64,000 nt of DNA from CBDDFS01 sp965227255 (GTDB taxonomy: Bacteria; Bacteroidota; Bacteroidia; Flavobacteriales_E; Vicingaceae), in NCBI GenBank assembly GCA_965227255.1, contig CBDDFS010000002.1:310001-374000 (forward strand), given 5' to 3'. Of this stretch, positions 42,797-51,586 are shown piece by piece. The number at the start of each line of letters is the position of its first letter. Position 1 is the first letter of the stretch. The position numbers were made by a program, and so were the translations under genes. The notes beneath the pieces were generated by a model. That model had not been told where the DNA came from, made no database searches, and saw nothing but the letters and a program-made list of their open reading frames with translations.

Positions 42797-44328
42797 TGTG
42801 ATTGTAGTTTATCAATGCCAGTTCGAATTCTGTTAATCGTTTCTTCCTTGCCGATCAATTCACAGATCATGAACATGGAAAGACCCGAGCCCAGTCCGGT
42901 AACCGTGAGTCTGAAATTTGGCATCACCGCCCCCATGCCCAGTTCGTTTTCCTCGAGGTATTCCTTGAATGAGTTTTCAATGTTTTCGGCATCAAAACCT
43001 GAAAGTCTCGCAAATTTTTCTGCCAGGCCATCCATGATCTCACCTGTATTTTCCTTCCATTTTTTTCGAAAGGTTTTATCGTCGTATTCTATGGGGGCAT
43101 GAAAGACATAATTTCCTTCAAGGAATCCTTCAACGAATGAAACGCGCTCCTTCATGAAGTCACAGAAGGAGGGCAGGTCAATTCCTGAATGATCAATTCC
43201 TTTCGTATCCAAAAGAGGCTTCAACTGATTAGCGAGCTCTTCACCACTTTGAGCTCTGAGGTATTGTTCATTAAACCATATCGTTTTGTCCGGATCGAAT
43301 TTGGCGCCAGCTTTTCCAACCCTATCTAAAGTAAATGAATCTACCAACTCATCTATGGAGAATATTTCCTGCTCTGTGCCTGGATTCCAACCTAGAAATG
43401 CCAGCATGTTAATGAATGCTTCCGGGTAATAGCCTTTCTCTCTGTAACCACTAGATACCTCCTGGCTTTTTGGATCTCGCCACTCCAATGGAAAGACAGG
43501 AAAACCAAGTCGGTCACCATCTCTTTTACTGAGCTTTCCTTTACCATCAGGTCGAAGGATCAATGGTAAATGAGCGAATTGAGGCTGCTCTTCATTCCAC
43601 CCCAAAGCCTCGTATAAATAAACGTGCAATGGTGCCGAAGGGAGCCATTCTTCACCTCTGATCACATGGGAGATCTTCATTAAATGATCATCCACCACAT
43701 TGGCCAGATGATAGGTTGGCATACCATCTGATTTATATAAAACCTTATCGTCGAGATTAGAAGAGTTCACTCTGACCTCACCGCGAATAATATCGGTGAA
43801 TACGATCTCCCTGTCTTGCGGAATCTTGATTCTGATCACATAAGGATCTCCATTTTCTAATCTTTTTTGAACTTCTTCCTCCGACATGGTCAGGGAATTC
43901 TTCATGGCATTTCTTGTGGAGGAATCGTATTGCCTGGAAGAACCACCGGCCTTCACCAGCTCTTCCCTCATGACCTCTAGTTCCTCGGGTGTATCAAAGG
44001 CGTAATAAGCCATTCCATTATCTACAAGTTGATTTGCATACTCTTTGTAGATTCCTTTTTCTTTTCTTTCCGATTGACGATATGGACCGTAGTCGCCACC
44101 AATTCCCGGACCTTCATCTGGAATCAGACCACACCATTTAAGAGATTCCATGATGTAATCTTCCGCCCCCTCTACATATCTTGTTTGGTCGGTGTCTTCA
44201 ATTCTCAGAATAAATGTCCCGCCCTGATTTTTTGCAAAAAGGTAATTGTACAATGCCGTTCTGACACCTCCCATGTGCAAGGGGCCTGTTGGACTGGGTG
44301 CAAATCTTACCCTGATATTATCACTCAT
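42784..44328 (-). CDS. gltX: Glutamyl-tRNA synthetase
   Basis: 514 residues. The class I HIGH equivalent reads PLHMGGVRTALYNYL near residue 18, and the KMSKS equivalent is KLSKRDGDRLG near residue 262. The alpha-helical anticodon-binding domain is complete. An AAGGA sequence sits before the ATG. The presence of glnS in the same window implies that this enzyme is the discriminating type, charging only tRNA-Glu; this is inference. Leftward, first gene of the gltX-folB unit. Confidence 0.96.
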   Translation of the reverse strand: MSDNIRVRFAPSPTGPLHMGGVRTALYNYLFAKNQGGTFILRIEDTDQTRYVEGAEDYIMESLKWCGLIPDEGPGIGGDYGPYRQSERKEKGIYKEYANQLVDNGMAYYAFDTPEELEVMREELVKAGGSSRQYDSSTRNAMKNSLTMSEEEVQKRLENGDPYVIRIKIPQDREIVFTDIIRGEVRVNSSNLDDKVLYKSDGMPTYHLANVVDDHLMKISHVIRGEEWLPSAPLHVYLYEALGWNEEQPQFAHLPLILRPDGKGKLSKRDGDRLGFPVFPLEWRDPKSQEVSSGYREKGYYPEAFINMLAFLGWNPGTEQEIFSIDELVDSFTLDRVGKAGAKFDPDKTIWFNEQYLRAQSGEELANQLKPLLDTKGIDHSGIDLPSFCDFMKERVSFVEGFLEGNYVFHAPIEYDDKTFRKKWKENTGEIMDGLAEKFARLSGFDAENIENSFKEYLEENELGMGAVMPNFRLTVTGLGSGLSMFMICELIGKEETINRIRTGIDKLQSQWAE

Positions 44329-44360
44329 TATTCCTTTTGATATTTAATAAAAAAGGAGGG

Positions 44361-44368
44361 CAAAGATA
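44361..44368 (-). promoter_or_regulatory. Putative -7 box for gltX-folB
   Basis: On the minus strand TATCTTTG matches TAnnTTTG, 32 nt before the gltX ATG. No TTG is visible at -33 spacing. Confidence 0.35.
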
Positions 44369-44460
44369 ATTGATTCAGCATTACCATTTTGTGCTTAAAT
44401 CAGGGAGAGCGCTCTTTAAAACTTTGAAATAGAAGAGAATAAAAAACCTATTTTAGATTG

Positions 44461-45474
44461 ATGATTAAGCATCTATCTGGCCTGCTCATTGCACTACTTC
44501 TTATTCCTGGAATAAGAGCTCAAAAGTCATTGGACCTGACCCTAGAATACCCGGCGGGATCAGGAAATTTTAGGAATTATAGCCTGTATGAACCTCAGGG
44601 ATTCGATGCGAACGATGAGAATATTCTCATGGTTGGCTTTCATCCATTTAATCCCGGGACCTGGGATGGCAAGACGTGGAGAGACACTCTTAAGTCATAC
44701 ATCGAGCTGATCGATGCCCTTTTAATTTGTCCGGATGGCGGCGGAAACGGCAGAATTGATGATGCAGATGATTATGCATTTATCACAGCACTTATTGACA
44801 CCATTCAGACAATTTATACGATTGATCAAGAGCGTATTTATGGAATTGGATTTTCAATTGGAGGTAAGGCGGTTTATGAATACAGCTTTAAAAATCCCGA
44901 CAAACTCAAGGGAATGATTCCAATCGGAGCCGCGATAGATGGGGTTGATTTCAGCGACGTGATCAGCAATTCAAAATGTTACCCATATTATCAGGTACAC
45001 GGACAAAAAGACAATCCAGCTGTGAGATATTTTCCGATAAAAGCAGACCTTGAATTCAATGGAGCATTGGTAACCGGAATACTTATGGCCGATGTAGGTC
45101 ACACCATTAATTTTCCGAATCGAAACACGGTGTTGAAAAATGCCTTTACATTCATAGACACCTCAGAGTGTGATTTTTCAGGGCTAATTAATTTAGAAGA
45201 AAAAGAAGAATTAAATATCTATCCGAATTTCATTTTCGCCGGTGAGGAAATAAATATTGAAATTGAATCTAATGTCTTTGACATCAAAGTATATTCCCTT
45301 GGCTCTCAAAGTCTAGGCATGGGTCCGACAAAAAGACTTAATGAACAGGCTACCCAATCACGCCCTCAAATAATTAAACTTCAAACAACAGACTGGCCAT
45401 CGGGCCTGGTTATTGTACATGTTAATTATGAGAATGGTAAAAATAAAACGGGGATTGTCGAAGTTCGTCGATAG
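44461..45474 (+). CDS. Exported alpha/beta-hydrolase (esterase-like) with degenerate T9SS sorting domain
   Basis: 337 residues from the ATG at 44461. A signal peptide (about 1-20, PGIRAQ) is followed by an alpha/beta-hydrolase core with the nucleophile elbow GIGFSIGGKA (GFSIG) near residue 138, a candidate Asp in HGQKDNPAV and a His in DVGHTINFP. This resembles feruloyl esterase/PHB-depolymerase-like enzymes. The last ~85 residues (EELNIYPNF, then FDIKVYSLG, WPSGLVIVHV) look like a worn type A T9SS tail, suggesting cell-surface export. The substrate is unknown. Confidence 0.75.
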   Translation: MIKHLSGLLIALLLIPGIRAQKSLDLTLEYPAGSGNFRNYSLYEPQGFDANDENILMVGFHPFNPGTWDGKTWRDTLKSYIELIDALLICPDGGGNGRIDDADDYAFITALIDTIQTIYTIDQERIYGIGFSIGGKAVYEYSFKNPDKLKGMIPIGAAIDGVDFSDVISNSKCYPYYQVHGQKDNPAVRYFPIKADLEFNGALVTGILMADVGHTINFPNRNTVLKNAFTFIDTSECDFSGLINLEEKEELNIYPNFIFAGEEINIEIESNVFDIKVYSLGSQSLGMGPTKRLNEQATQSRPQIIKLQTTDWPSGLVIVHVNYENGKNKTGIVEVRR

Positions 45475-45537
45475 ACCCCATTTCTTTTAGGCCTTCTTAT
45501 ATTATTTTAGATATTTGCAGAAATCGCCGGAAAGGCC

Positions 45538-47937
45538 ATGTGGGTTAAGTTTTCTTCCATCATTCTTCGTCAGCGAATTCCAATCTTAATTGTTCTTGGA
45601 ATTATCTCTGTTTTCATGGCATTCAATGCCAGAAAAGTAAAGATGAATTATGAGATGTATAGCGTACTCCCGAAGAGTGATTCCACGCTTCAGCAGTTTG
45701 AGAAATTCAAAAAACAATTCGGACAGGAGAGCATGGTTTTGGTTTTGGCCATGGAAAGTGAAGAGCTTTTTGAGCTTGAAAATTTCAATGGCTGGATACA
45801 ATTGTGTGAAGATCTTCGAAATGTTGAAGGAGTGGATGAGATACTTGCCGCTCCAACCATTGGATACCTGAGAAGAAATAAAGAAGAAAAAAAATTGGAT
45901 TTTCTTCGACTTTTCGATGGACCCGCTTCTTCTCAGGCTGAGCTTGACAGTCTGCTTAATGAATTTTTCAATCTGCCTTTTTACGAAGGATTGATATATG
46001 ACGAAAACAGGGAAATATTCTTAACAGCCCTTACTCTCGACCGAGACATGCTCGATTCAAAAGATCGGAAAGAATTGATGGATGAGATCATGGCTTATAA
46101 CACGGCATTCGTAGAAGAATTTGATCTTCCAATGAGGTTTTCCGGCCTACCTTATATTCGGAGCATAACTACTTCTCAGATATCTAAAGAGATACAGCTC
46201 TTTATCATCCTGGCCGCCGTAATAACAGCCTTGATTTTATTCCTCTTTTTCCGCTCCGTTCGAACCGTATTCTTTTCTATGATCGTTGTATTGATCGGTG
46301 TTCTCTGGGCCGTTGGTTGGATGGGCATATTCGGATACAAGATCACCATGCTTACGGGCCTTATTCCACCGCTCATCATTGTAATAGGAATACCGAACTG
46401 CATCTTCCTTTTGAATAAATATTTCCAGGAATACAAAGAACACGGAAATCAGATCAAAGCGCTGACCCGAGTTATTCAAAAAATTGGAAATGCCATCTTC
46501 CTGACAAACTTCACGACCTCTCTCGGTATAGCCGCTTTTATATTTACGAGAAGTAAGATCCTGATGGAATTTGGAATCATCACTTCCATTTCCATTATGT
46601 CAGTTTTTGTGCTTTCAATAACAATTGTACCGATTATCTATAGCTTTTCGAGCGCCCCATTGCATCGTCACACCAAGCATCTTGAAAGTCGCTGGATGAC
46701 CGTCGTGATTGATCGGATGCAACACATTGTGATGAATCACAGAAATAAGGTTTATCTGGTGACACTGCTCTTCATTGCTGCCAGCGTTTACGGTATTTCA
46801 AGAATTAAAACCACAGGAAATATTTCAGATGACCTTCCAAAAGAAGAATCGGTATATCAGGATCTAAGATATCTTGAATCAAAATTCAACGGACTGATTC
46901 CCTTCGAGATAACCATCGATACGAAGAAAGATGGTAAGGCCATGCAGATCTCAACACTCAGAAAGATTGAGAAACTGCAAAAGGAATTGGCGCGCTTTGA
47001 ATTATTCTCTAAACCCATATCCATTGTGGATGGTGTTAAATTTTCAAGACAGGCCTTTTACAATGGAAATCCAAAAAAGTATGCCCTGTTTAACAATCAG
47101 GACAAGAGCTTCCTGGCGCCTTATCTGACGAACAAGGATGGTAAAGGGACTGATATGATCAAGTCATTTGTTGATTCAAATCGAAGAATTACGAGGCTCG
47201 CAGTTCAGGTGGAAGATGTGGGAACCGGCGAGATGGATACGCTTTTACAGGAGTTGAAACCCGTCATTGATTCAATTTTTGATCCGAAGAAATACGATGT
47301 TAATCTCACCGGAACAAGTGTCATCTTCCTGGAAGGAACGAAGTATCTGGTTAAGAACCTCTTCACTAGCTTGATCATGGCCATCGTTGTGATCTCATTC
47401 CTCATGGCGGCCTTGTTTTATTCACTGAGAATGGTTCTAGTTTCTCTGATTCCAAACCTGATTCCACTTGTAGTTACAGCTGGCGCTATGGGATTTTTTG
47501 ACGTGCCACTGAAACCATCAACCATATTGATCTTCAGTATTGCTTTTGGTATTTCAATTGATGACACCATTCATTATCTCGCCAAATTCAGACAGGAATT
47601 AAAAACTCAGAAAATCAGCTTCAAAATGGCTGTTCTTGACGCCTTGAGGGAAACAGGAATCAGTATGATTTATACATCCGTGGTCCTTTTCTTTGGATTC
47701 TGTGTATTCACAGCTTCGGATTTTGGAGGAACGGTTGCATTAGGAATGCTTGTTTCATTCACACTTTTTGTTGCAATGAACGCCAACCTAATCCTATTGC
47801 CTTCATTGCTTTTAAGTCTGGATCGTCGACTTACTACCAAGGCCTTTGAGCATGAGGCATTATTGCAAATCCTTGATGAAGAAGAGGATATTGAGATAGA
47901 TGAGCTGAATTTGGAAAACAAGAAAGAAGAGGAATGA
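45538..47937 (+). CDS. MMPL/RND-superfamily exporter
   Basis: 799 residues with the duplicated RND layout: TM1 (about 15-32), a large periplasmic loop, a block of five TMs (about 215-375), TM7 (about 405-425), a second loop and five more TMs (about 620-770). Typical signatures are SITTSQISKEIQLF, the LTGLIPPLIIVIGIPNCIFLLNK helix, and in the second half FSIAFGISIDDTIHYLAKFR. The latter carries the Asp pair of the proton relay. MMPL proteins move lipids and hydrophobic molecules. The end overlaps rmlA (ATGA), so transport may be tied to glycolipid or isoprenoid synthesis downstream. Confidence 0.9.
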   Translation: MWVKFSSIILRQRIPILIVLGIISVFMAFNARKVKMNYEMYSVLPKSDSTLQQFEKFKKQFGQESMVLVLAMESEELFELENFNGWIQLCEDLRNVEGVDEILAAPTIGYLRRNKEEKKLDFLRLFDGPASSQAELDSLLNEFFNLPFYEGLIYDENREIFLTALTLDRDMLDSKDRKELMDEIMAYNTAFVEEFDLPMRFSGLPYIRSITTSQISKEIQLFIILAAVITALILFLFFRSVRTVFFSMIVVLIGVLWAVGWMGIFGYKITMLTGLIPPLIIVIGIPNCIFLLNKYFQEYKEHGNQIKALTRVIQKIGNAIFLTNFTTSLGIAAFIFTRSKILMEFGIITSISIMSVFVLSITIVPIIYSFSSAPLHRHTKHLESRWMTVVIDRMQHIVMNHRNKVYLVTLLFIAASVYGISRIKTTGNISDDLPKEESVYQDLRYLESKFNGLIPFEITIDTKKDGKAMQISTLRKIEKLQKELARFELFSKPISIVDGVKFSRQAFYNGNPKKYALFNNQDKSFLAPYLTNKDGKGTDMIKSFVDSNRRITRLAVQVEDVGTGEMDTLLQELKPVIDSIFDPKKYDVNLTGTSVIFLEGTKYLVKNLFTSLIMAIVVISFLMAALFYSLRMVLVSLIPNLIPLVVTAGAMGFFDVPLKPSTILIFSIAFGISIDDTIHYLAKFRQELKTQKISFKMAVLDALRETGISMIYTSVVLFFGFCVFTASDFGGTVALGMLVSFTLFVAMNANLILLPSLLLSLDRRLTTKAFEHEALLQILDEEEDIEIDELNLENKKEEE

Positions 47938-48794
47938 AAGGAATAATTCTAGCCGGAGGAACGGGTTCGAGACTTCATCCACTCACGCTTTCTGTAAGTA
48001 AACAGCTTATGCCGGTTTACGATAAACCAATGATCTATTATCCGCTCTCAACGTTAATGTTGGCTGGTATAAGGGAAGTTCTCATTATCACCACACCCCA
48101 GGATAATGAGAGTTTTAAGAACCTCTTGGGTGACGGCTCTCATTTGGGATGCAGGTTTGAGTATGCCGTTCAGGAAGTTCCGAACGGACTGGCTCAGGCA
48201 TTTGTGATCGGTGAGGAATTCATTGGAGACTCAAATGTGGCTCTCATTCTTGGCGACAATATTTTTTATGGCACTGGCTTTGCATCCAAACTCAAAAAGA
48301 ATACCGATTCAGAGGGCGGGTTGATTTTTGCCTACCATGTTTCAGATCCGGAAAGATATGGTGTGGTTGAGTTTGATGAGGAATACAGAGCCTTATCAAT
48401 TGAAGAAAAACCGAAGGAACCAAAAAGTAATTACGCCGTACCTGGCCTGTACTTTTACGACAATCAGGTAATCGAGATAAGTAAAAATCTGAAGCCTAGC
48501 GCACGGGGAGAATATGAGATCACCGATGTGAATAGAAAATACCTGGAAGACGGTAAGTTGAAGGTGGATATTCTGGACCGGGGAACGGCCTGGCTCGACA
48601 CGGGAACTTTTCAAAGTTTGATGCAGGCGGCTCAATATGTGCAGGTCATTGAGGAACGACAGGGACTCAAAATTGGGTGCATAGAAGAGATTGCCTATAA
48701 GGAAGGATTTATCGATAAAGAACAATTAAAAAAAATAGCCGAACCATTATTTAAAAGCGGATATGGTAACTATTTACTCCAGTTTTACGAATAA
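47934..48794 (+). CDS. rfbA: Glucose-1-phosphate thymidylyltransferase
   Basis: 286 residues, the standard length. The nucleotidyltransferase motif GGTGSRLHPLT is at residues 8-18, with KQLMPVYDKPMIYYPLS, the LGDNIFYG metal site and the C-terminal RGTAWLDTGT. It makes dTDP-glucose from dTTP and glucose-1-phosphate, the entry to dTDP-rhamnose and related sugars. The rfbB/C/D genes are not in the window. The start codon overlaps the stop of the exporter; the epimerase gene follows 6 nt later. Confidence 0.95.
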   Translation: MKGIILAGGTGSRLHPLTLSVSKQLMPVYDKPMIYYPLSTLMLAGIREVLIITTPQDNESFKNLLGDGSHLGCRFEYAVQEVPNGLAQAFVIGEEFIGDSNVALILGDNIFYGTGFASKLKKNTDSEGGLIFAYHVSDPERYGVVEFDEEYRALSIEEKPKEPKSNYAVPGLYFYDNQVIEISKNLKPSARGEYEITDVNRKYLEDGKLKVDILDRGTAWLDTGTFQSLMQAAQYVQVIEERQGLKIGCIEEIAYKEGFIDKEQLKKIAEPLFKSGYGNYLLQFYE

Positions 48795-48800
48795 GATTAT

Positions 48801-49745
48801 ATGAAACGTAACATTTTAGTCACCGGAGGAGCCGGATTCATCGGAAGTGCCCTCGTACATCGCCTAACCGAGGACAAATCAAATTTTGTGGTTGTCGTTG
48901 ACAATCTATTAACCGGACATCAGGAAAACCTTCCCAATTCCAGAAAAAACCTGGTTTTCATCAAAGAAGATGTGAACAATATCAAAGAGATCTCTGACAT
49001 TTTTGCCAGGTATAATTTTGAATATGTTTTTCACTATGCAGCAATAGTTGGCGTTCAGAGAACCCTGGCCAATCCTATCCTGGTGCTGAACGATATAACG
49101 GGTCTTCGCAACATAATGTCACTGTCGAAAAATACAGGTGTAAAAAGAGTATTCTACAGCTCTTCGTCAGAGGTTTACGGCGAGCCGGTTGAACTACCTC
49201 AGAACGAACACACAACCCCTCTGAATTCCAGACTGCCATATGCAATTGTCAAGAATGTTGGTGAAGCATACATGAAGTCATTCAAGAAAGAATTTGGAAT
49301 GGATTACACGATTTTTAGATTCTTCAATACATATGGTCCTGCTCAAAGCAGGGAATTTGTTATTTCAAAGTTTATCGCCAGAGCATTAAGAAATGAAGAG
49401 ATTACCATTTATGGAGATGGCAGTCAGACCAGAACCTTCTGTTATATTGATGACAACATCGATTCTACGATGAATGCTTTCTATGAAAACAAATTCATCA
49501 ACGATGTGGTTAACATCGGAAGTGATGTGGAAATATCTATCCTGGAACTGGCTCAAAAAGTTGTGGACCTGACCAATTCGAAGTCGGCGATTACCTTCCT
49601 TCCACCATTGGATGAGGGAGACATGAGCAGAAGAAATCCGGATACCACAAAAATGAAAAAACTGCTCAAGAAACCTATGATCAGCCTCGATGAAGGCATA
49701 AACAAACTATTGGAAAAGAGCTTTTATCTTTTAAATGAAGCATGA
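48801..49745 (+). CDS. NAD-dependent sugar-nucleotide epimerase/dehydratase (extended SDR)
   Basis: 314 residues. The cofactor motif GGAGFIGSAL is at residues 9-18, the catalytic region is SSSEVYGEP, and the Tyr/Lys pair is LPYAIVK. The substrate-binding part contains FFNTYGP and the TRTFCYIDD loop. The SSSEVYG sequence, lacking the Asp-Glu of dTDP-glucose dehydratases (TDEVYG), favours an epimerase or UDP-glucuronate decarboxylase type over RfbB. Its end overlaps the prenyl synthase start by 4 nt. Confidence 0.88.
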   Translation: MKRNILVTGGAGFIGSALVHRLTEDKSNFVVVVDNLLTGHQENLPNSRKNLVFIKEDVNNIKEISDIFARYNFEYVFHYAAIVGVQRTLANPILVLNDITGLRNIMSLSKNTGVKRVFYSSSSEVYGEPVELPQNEHTTPLNSRLPYAIVKNVGEAYMKSFKKEFGMDYTIFRFFNTYGPAQSREFVISKFIARALRNEEITIYGDGSQTRTFCYIDDNIDSTMNAFYENKFINDVVNIGSDVEISILELAQKVVDLTNSKSAITFLPPLDEGDMSRRNPDTTKMKKLLKKPMISLDEGINKLLEKSFYLLNEA

Positions 49746-50710
49746 TAAAAGAATTATCTGCGAAGATTGAAGATGAACTAAATAATCTGGATCTTCCAAC
49801 CGACCTGCCAAACCTATACGACCCAATTTCATATACCCTCGAAAATGGAGGAAAAAGATTAAGGCCTCTTCTTCTAATGATTTCATCCAGGATCTTTGGA
49901 GGAAATGACGAAGACAGTATACATCAGGCTCTTGCCGTGGAAATATTCCACAATTTTACCCTTGTTCATGATGACATTATGGACAACGCTCCGTTGAGAC
50001 GGGGCAAAGAATCGGTGTACAAAAAGTGGGATTCAAATACAGCTATTTTAAGTGGAGACGTTATGTACTCACTTTCATTCGCTGAATTATCAAAATGCAA
50101 TCCGGAAACACTTCCGGCAATTCTCGAATGCTTCATAGATACGGGAATCAAAGTTTGCGAAGGTCAACAGATGGACATGGATTTTGAGATGCGGGATGAT
50201 GTTGTTCTCGATGAATACATTAAAATGATCGGCATGAAAACGGCTGTTCTGATGGCCGGAAGTTTAAAAATTGGTGCACTTGCAGCTGGAGGAAGCATAT
50301 CGGATTCAGACTCAATGTATGAATATGGCATGAAAGCAGGCACGGCTTTTCAGCTTATTGATGATTATCTCGATGCTTTTGGGGATCCTGAGAAATTTGG
50401 CAAAAAAGTCGGAGGTGATATAATCGCCAGAAAGAAGACCTATCTCTATTTGAACACCTTGGAATATCTTGAAGAAGAGGACAAGAAAGAATTTGAAAAA
50501 GTCTTCAATTCAGACACTCTTTCAGACGACTACAAAGTAAACCAGGTTAAGGACTTCTTTAAGAAAACGGGTGCGCACGACAGGATCAGGGAAAGAGCCA
50601 ATGCTCTTTTATTCGAAGCAAAAGAAATCCTGGACAATATTAAGGGTGACGAAAAAGCTAAGGAGGAATTGATAAATTTAACTCTACAATTAACAAACAG
50701 AGAAAAATAA
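49742..50710 (+). CDS. Polyprenyl (geranylgeranyl/farnesyl-type) diphosphate synthase
   Basis: 322 residues. The first aspartate-rich motif is LVHDDIMDNAPLRRG (about residues 77-91) and the second is LIDDYLDAFGD (about 205-215). GGKRLRP supplies the IPP-binding basic patch. A Phe five residues before the first Asp (NFTLVHDD) usually limits product to C15-C20, but chain length is inferred only. It condenses IPP with allylic diphosphates. It overlaps the epimerase gene and lies 7 nt before the crotonase gene. Confidence 0.92.
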   Translation: MIKELSAKIEDELNNLDLPTDLPNLYDPISYTLENGGKRLRPLLLMISSRIFGGNDEDSIHQALAVEIFHNFTLVHDDIMDNAPLRRGKESVYKKWDSNTAILSGDVMYSLSFAELSKCNPETLPAILECFIDTGIKVCEGQQMDMDFEMRDDVVLDEYIKMIGMKTAVLMAGSLKIGALAAGGSISDSDSMYEYGMKAGTAFQLIDDYLDAFGDPEKFGKKVGGDIIARKKTYLYLNTLEYLEEEDKKEFEKVFNSDTLSDDYKVNQVKDFFKKTGAHDRIRERANALLFEAKEILDNIKGDEKAKEELINLTLQLTNREK

Positions 50711-50717
50711 TCCAGGC

Positions 50718-51500
50718 ATGTCTTACGAAAACCTATTAGTTGAGATCAATGATCAGAAGGCTTTGTTGACCATCAACCGCCCTGATCAATTGAATGCATT
50801 GAATGTACAAACCATCGATGAGCTGAATAAAGCATTTTCCTCTTTGGAAGAGAATCCGGAAGTTAGGGTGATTGTGTTGACTGGCGCTGGTGACAGAGCC
50901 TTTGTTGCAGGAGCGGACATTAAGGAGTTCTATAAATTTGATATCGCTCAGGGAAAGAAACTAAGCCATGATGGTCAGAAAAAACTTTTTGACCTTGTGG
51001 AACAAATGAAAACCCCGGTTATTGCGGCCGTAAATGGTTTTGCTCTTGGAGGAGGACTCGAATTGGCCATGTCTTGCCACATGAGAGTTGCCTCACACAG
51101 CGCAAAGATGGGATTACCTGAAGTAGGTCTTGGAGTGATTCCTGGTTATGGAGGCACCCAAAGACTGGCTCAATTGGCGGGCAAAGGCAGGGCCATGGAA
51201 ATGATTACCACGGCTGAAATGATCACTGCAGAACAGGCTTTAGAATGCGGACTTGTTAATCATGTCACTACGCAGAGTGAGCTGGTTGAAAAGTGTTTCG
51301 AAATTTCTAAAAAAATCATAAAAAATTCACCTACGGCAATAGCAGGGGCAATAAAAGCTATCAATGCCGGTTTTCAGGATGGTGTGAACGGTTATGACGT
51401 GGAAATTGAAGAATTTGGAAAGTGTTTTGGCACAGAGGATTTCAAAGAAGGAACAGTGGCCTTCGTAGAAAAAAGAAGACCCGAATTTTCTGGCAACTAG
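50718..51500 (+). CDS. Enoyl-CoA hydratase/isomerase (crotonase) family protein
   Basis: 260 residues. Crotonase signatures: the oxyanion-hole segments AGADIKEF and ALGGGLELAM, with the two active-site Glu of hydratases present at LELAM and GLPEVGLGVIPGYGG. It hydrates short enoyl-CoA such as crotonyl-CoA. This is a typical short-chain hydratase by sequence, in an unusual place at the end of the exporter/nucleotide-sugar/prenyl synthase run. Confidence 0.92.
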   Translation: MSYENLLVEINDQKALLTINRPDQLNALNVQTIDELNKAFSSLEENPEVRVIVLTGAGDRAFVAGADIKEFYKFDIAQGKKLSHDGQKKLFDLVEQMKTPVIAAVNGFALGGGLELAMSCHMRVASHSAKMGLPEVGLGVIPGYGGTQRLAQLAGKGRAMEMITTAEMITAEQALECGLVNHVTTQSELVEKCFEISKKIIKNSPTAIAGAIKAINAGFQDGVNGYDVEIEEFGKCFGTEDFKEGTVAFVEKRRPEFSGN

Positions 51501-51586
51501 CCGGTTAACAAAGGTGTTCAAAACAATGGTCAATCGCCCTTAAAGCTCAACTTCATAGACCTATCTTAGCCAGAAATATAGATTGA

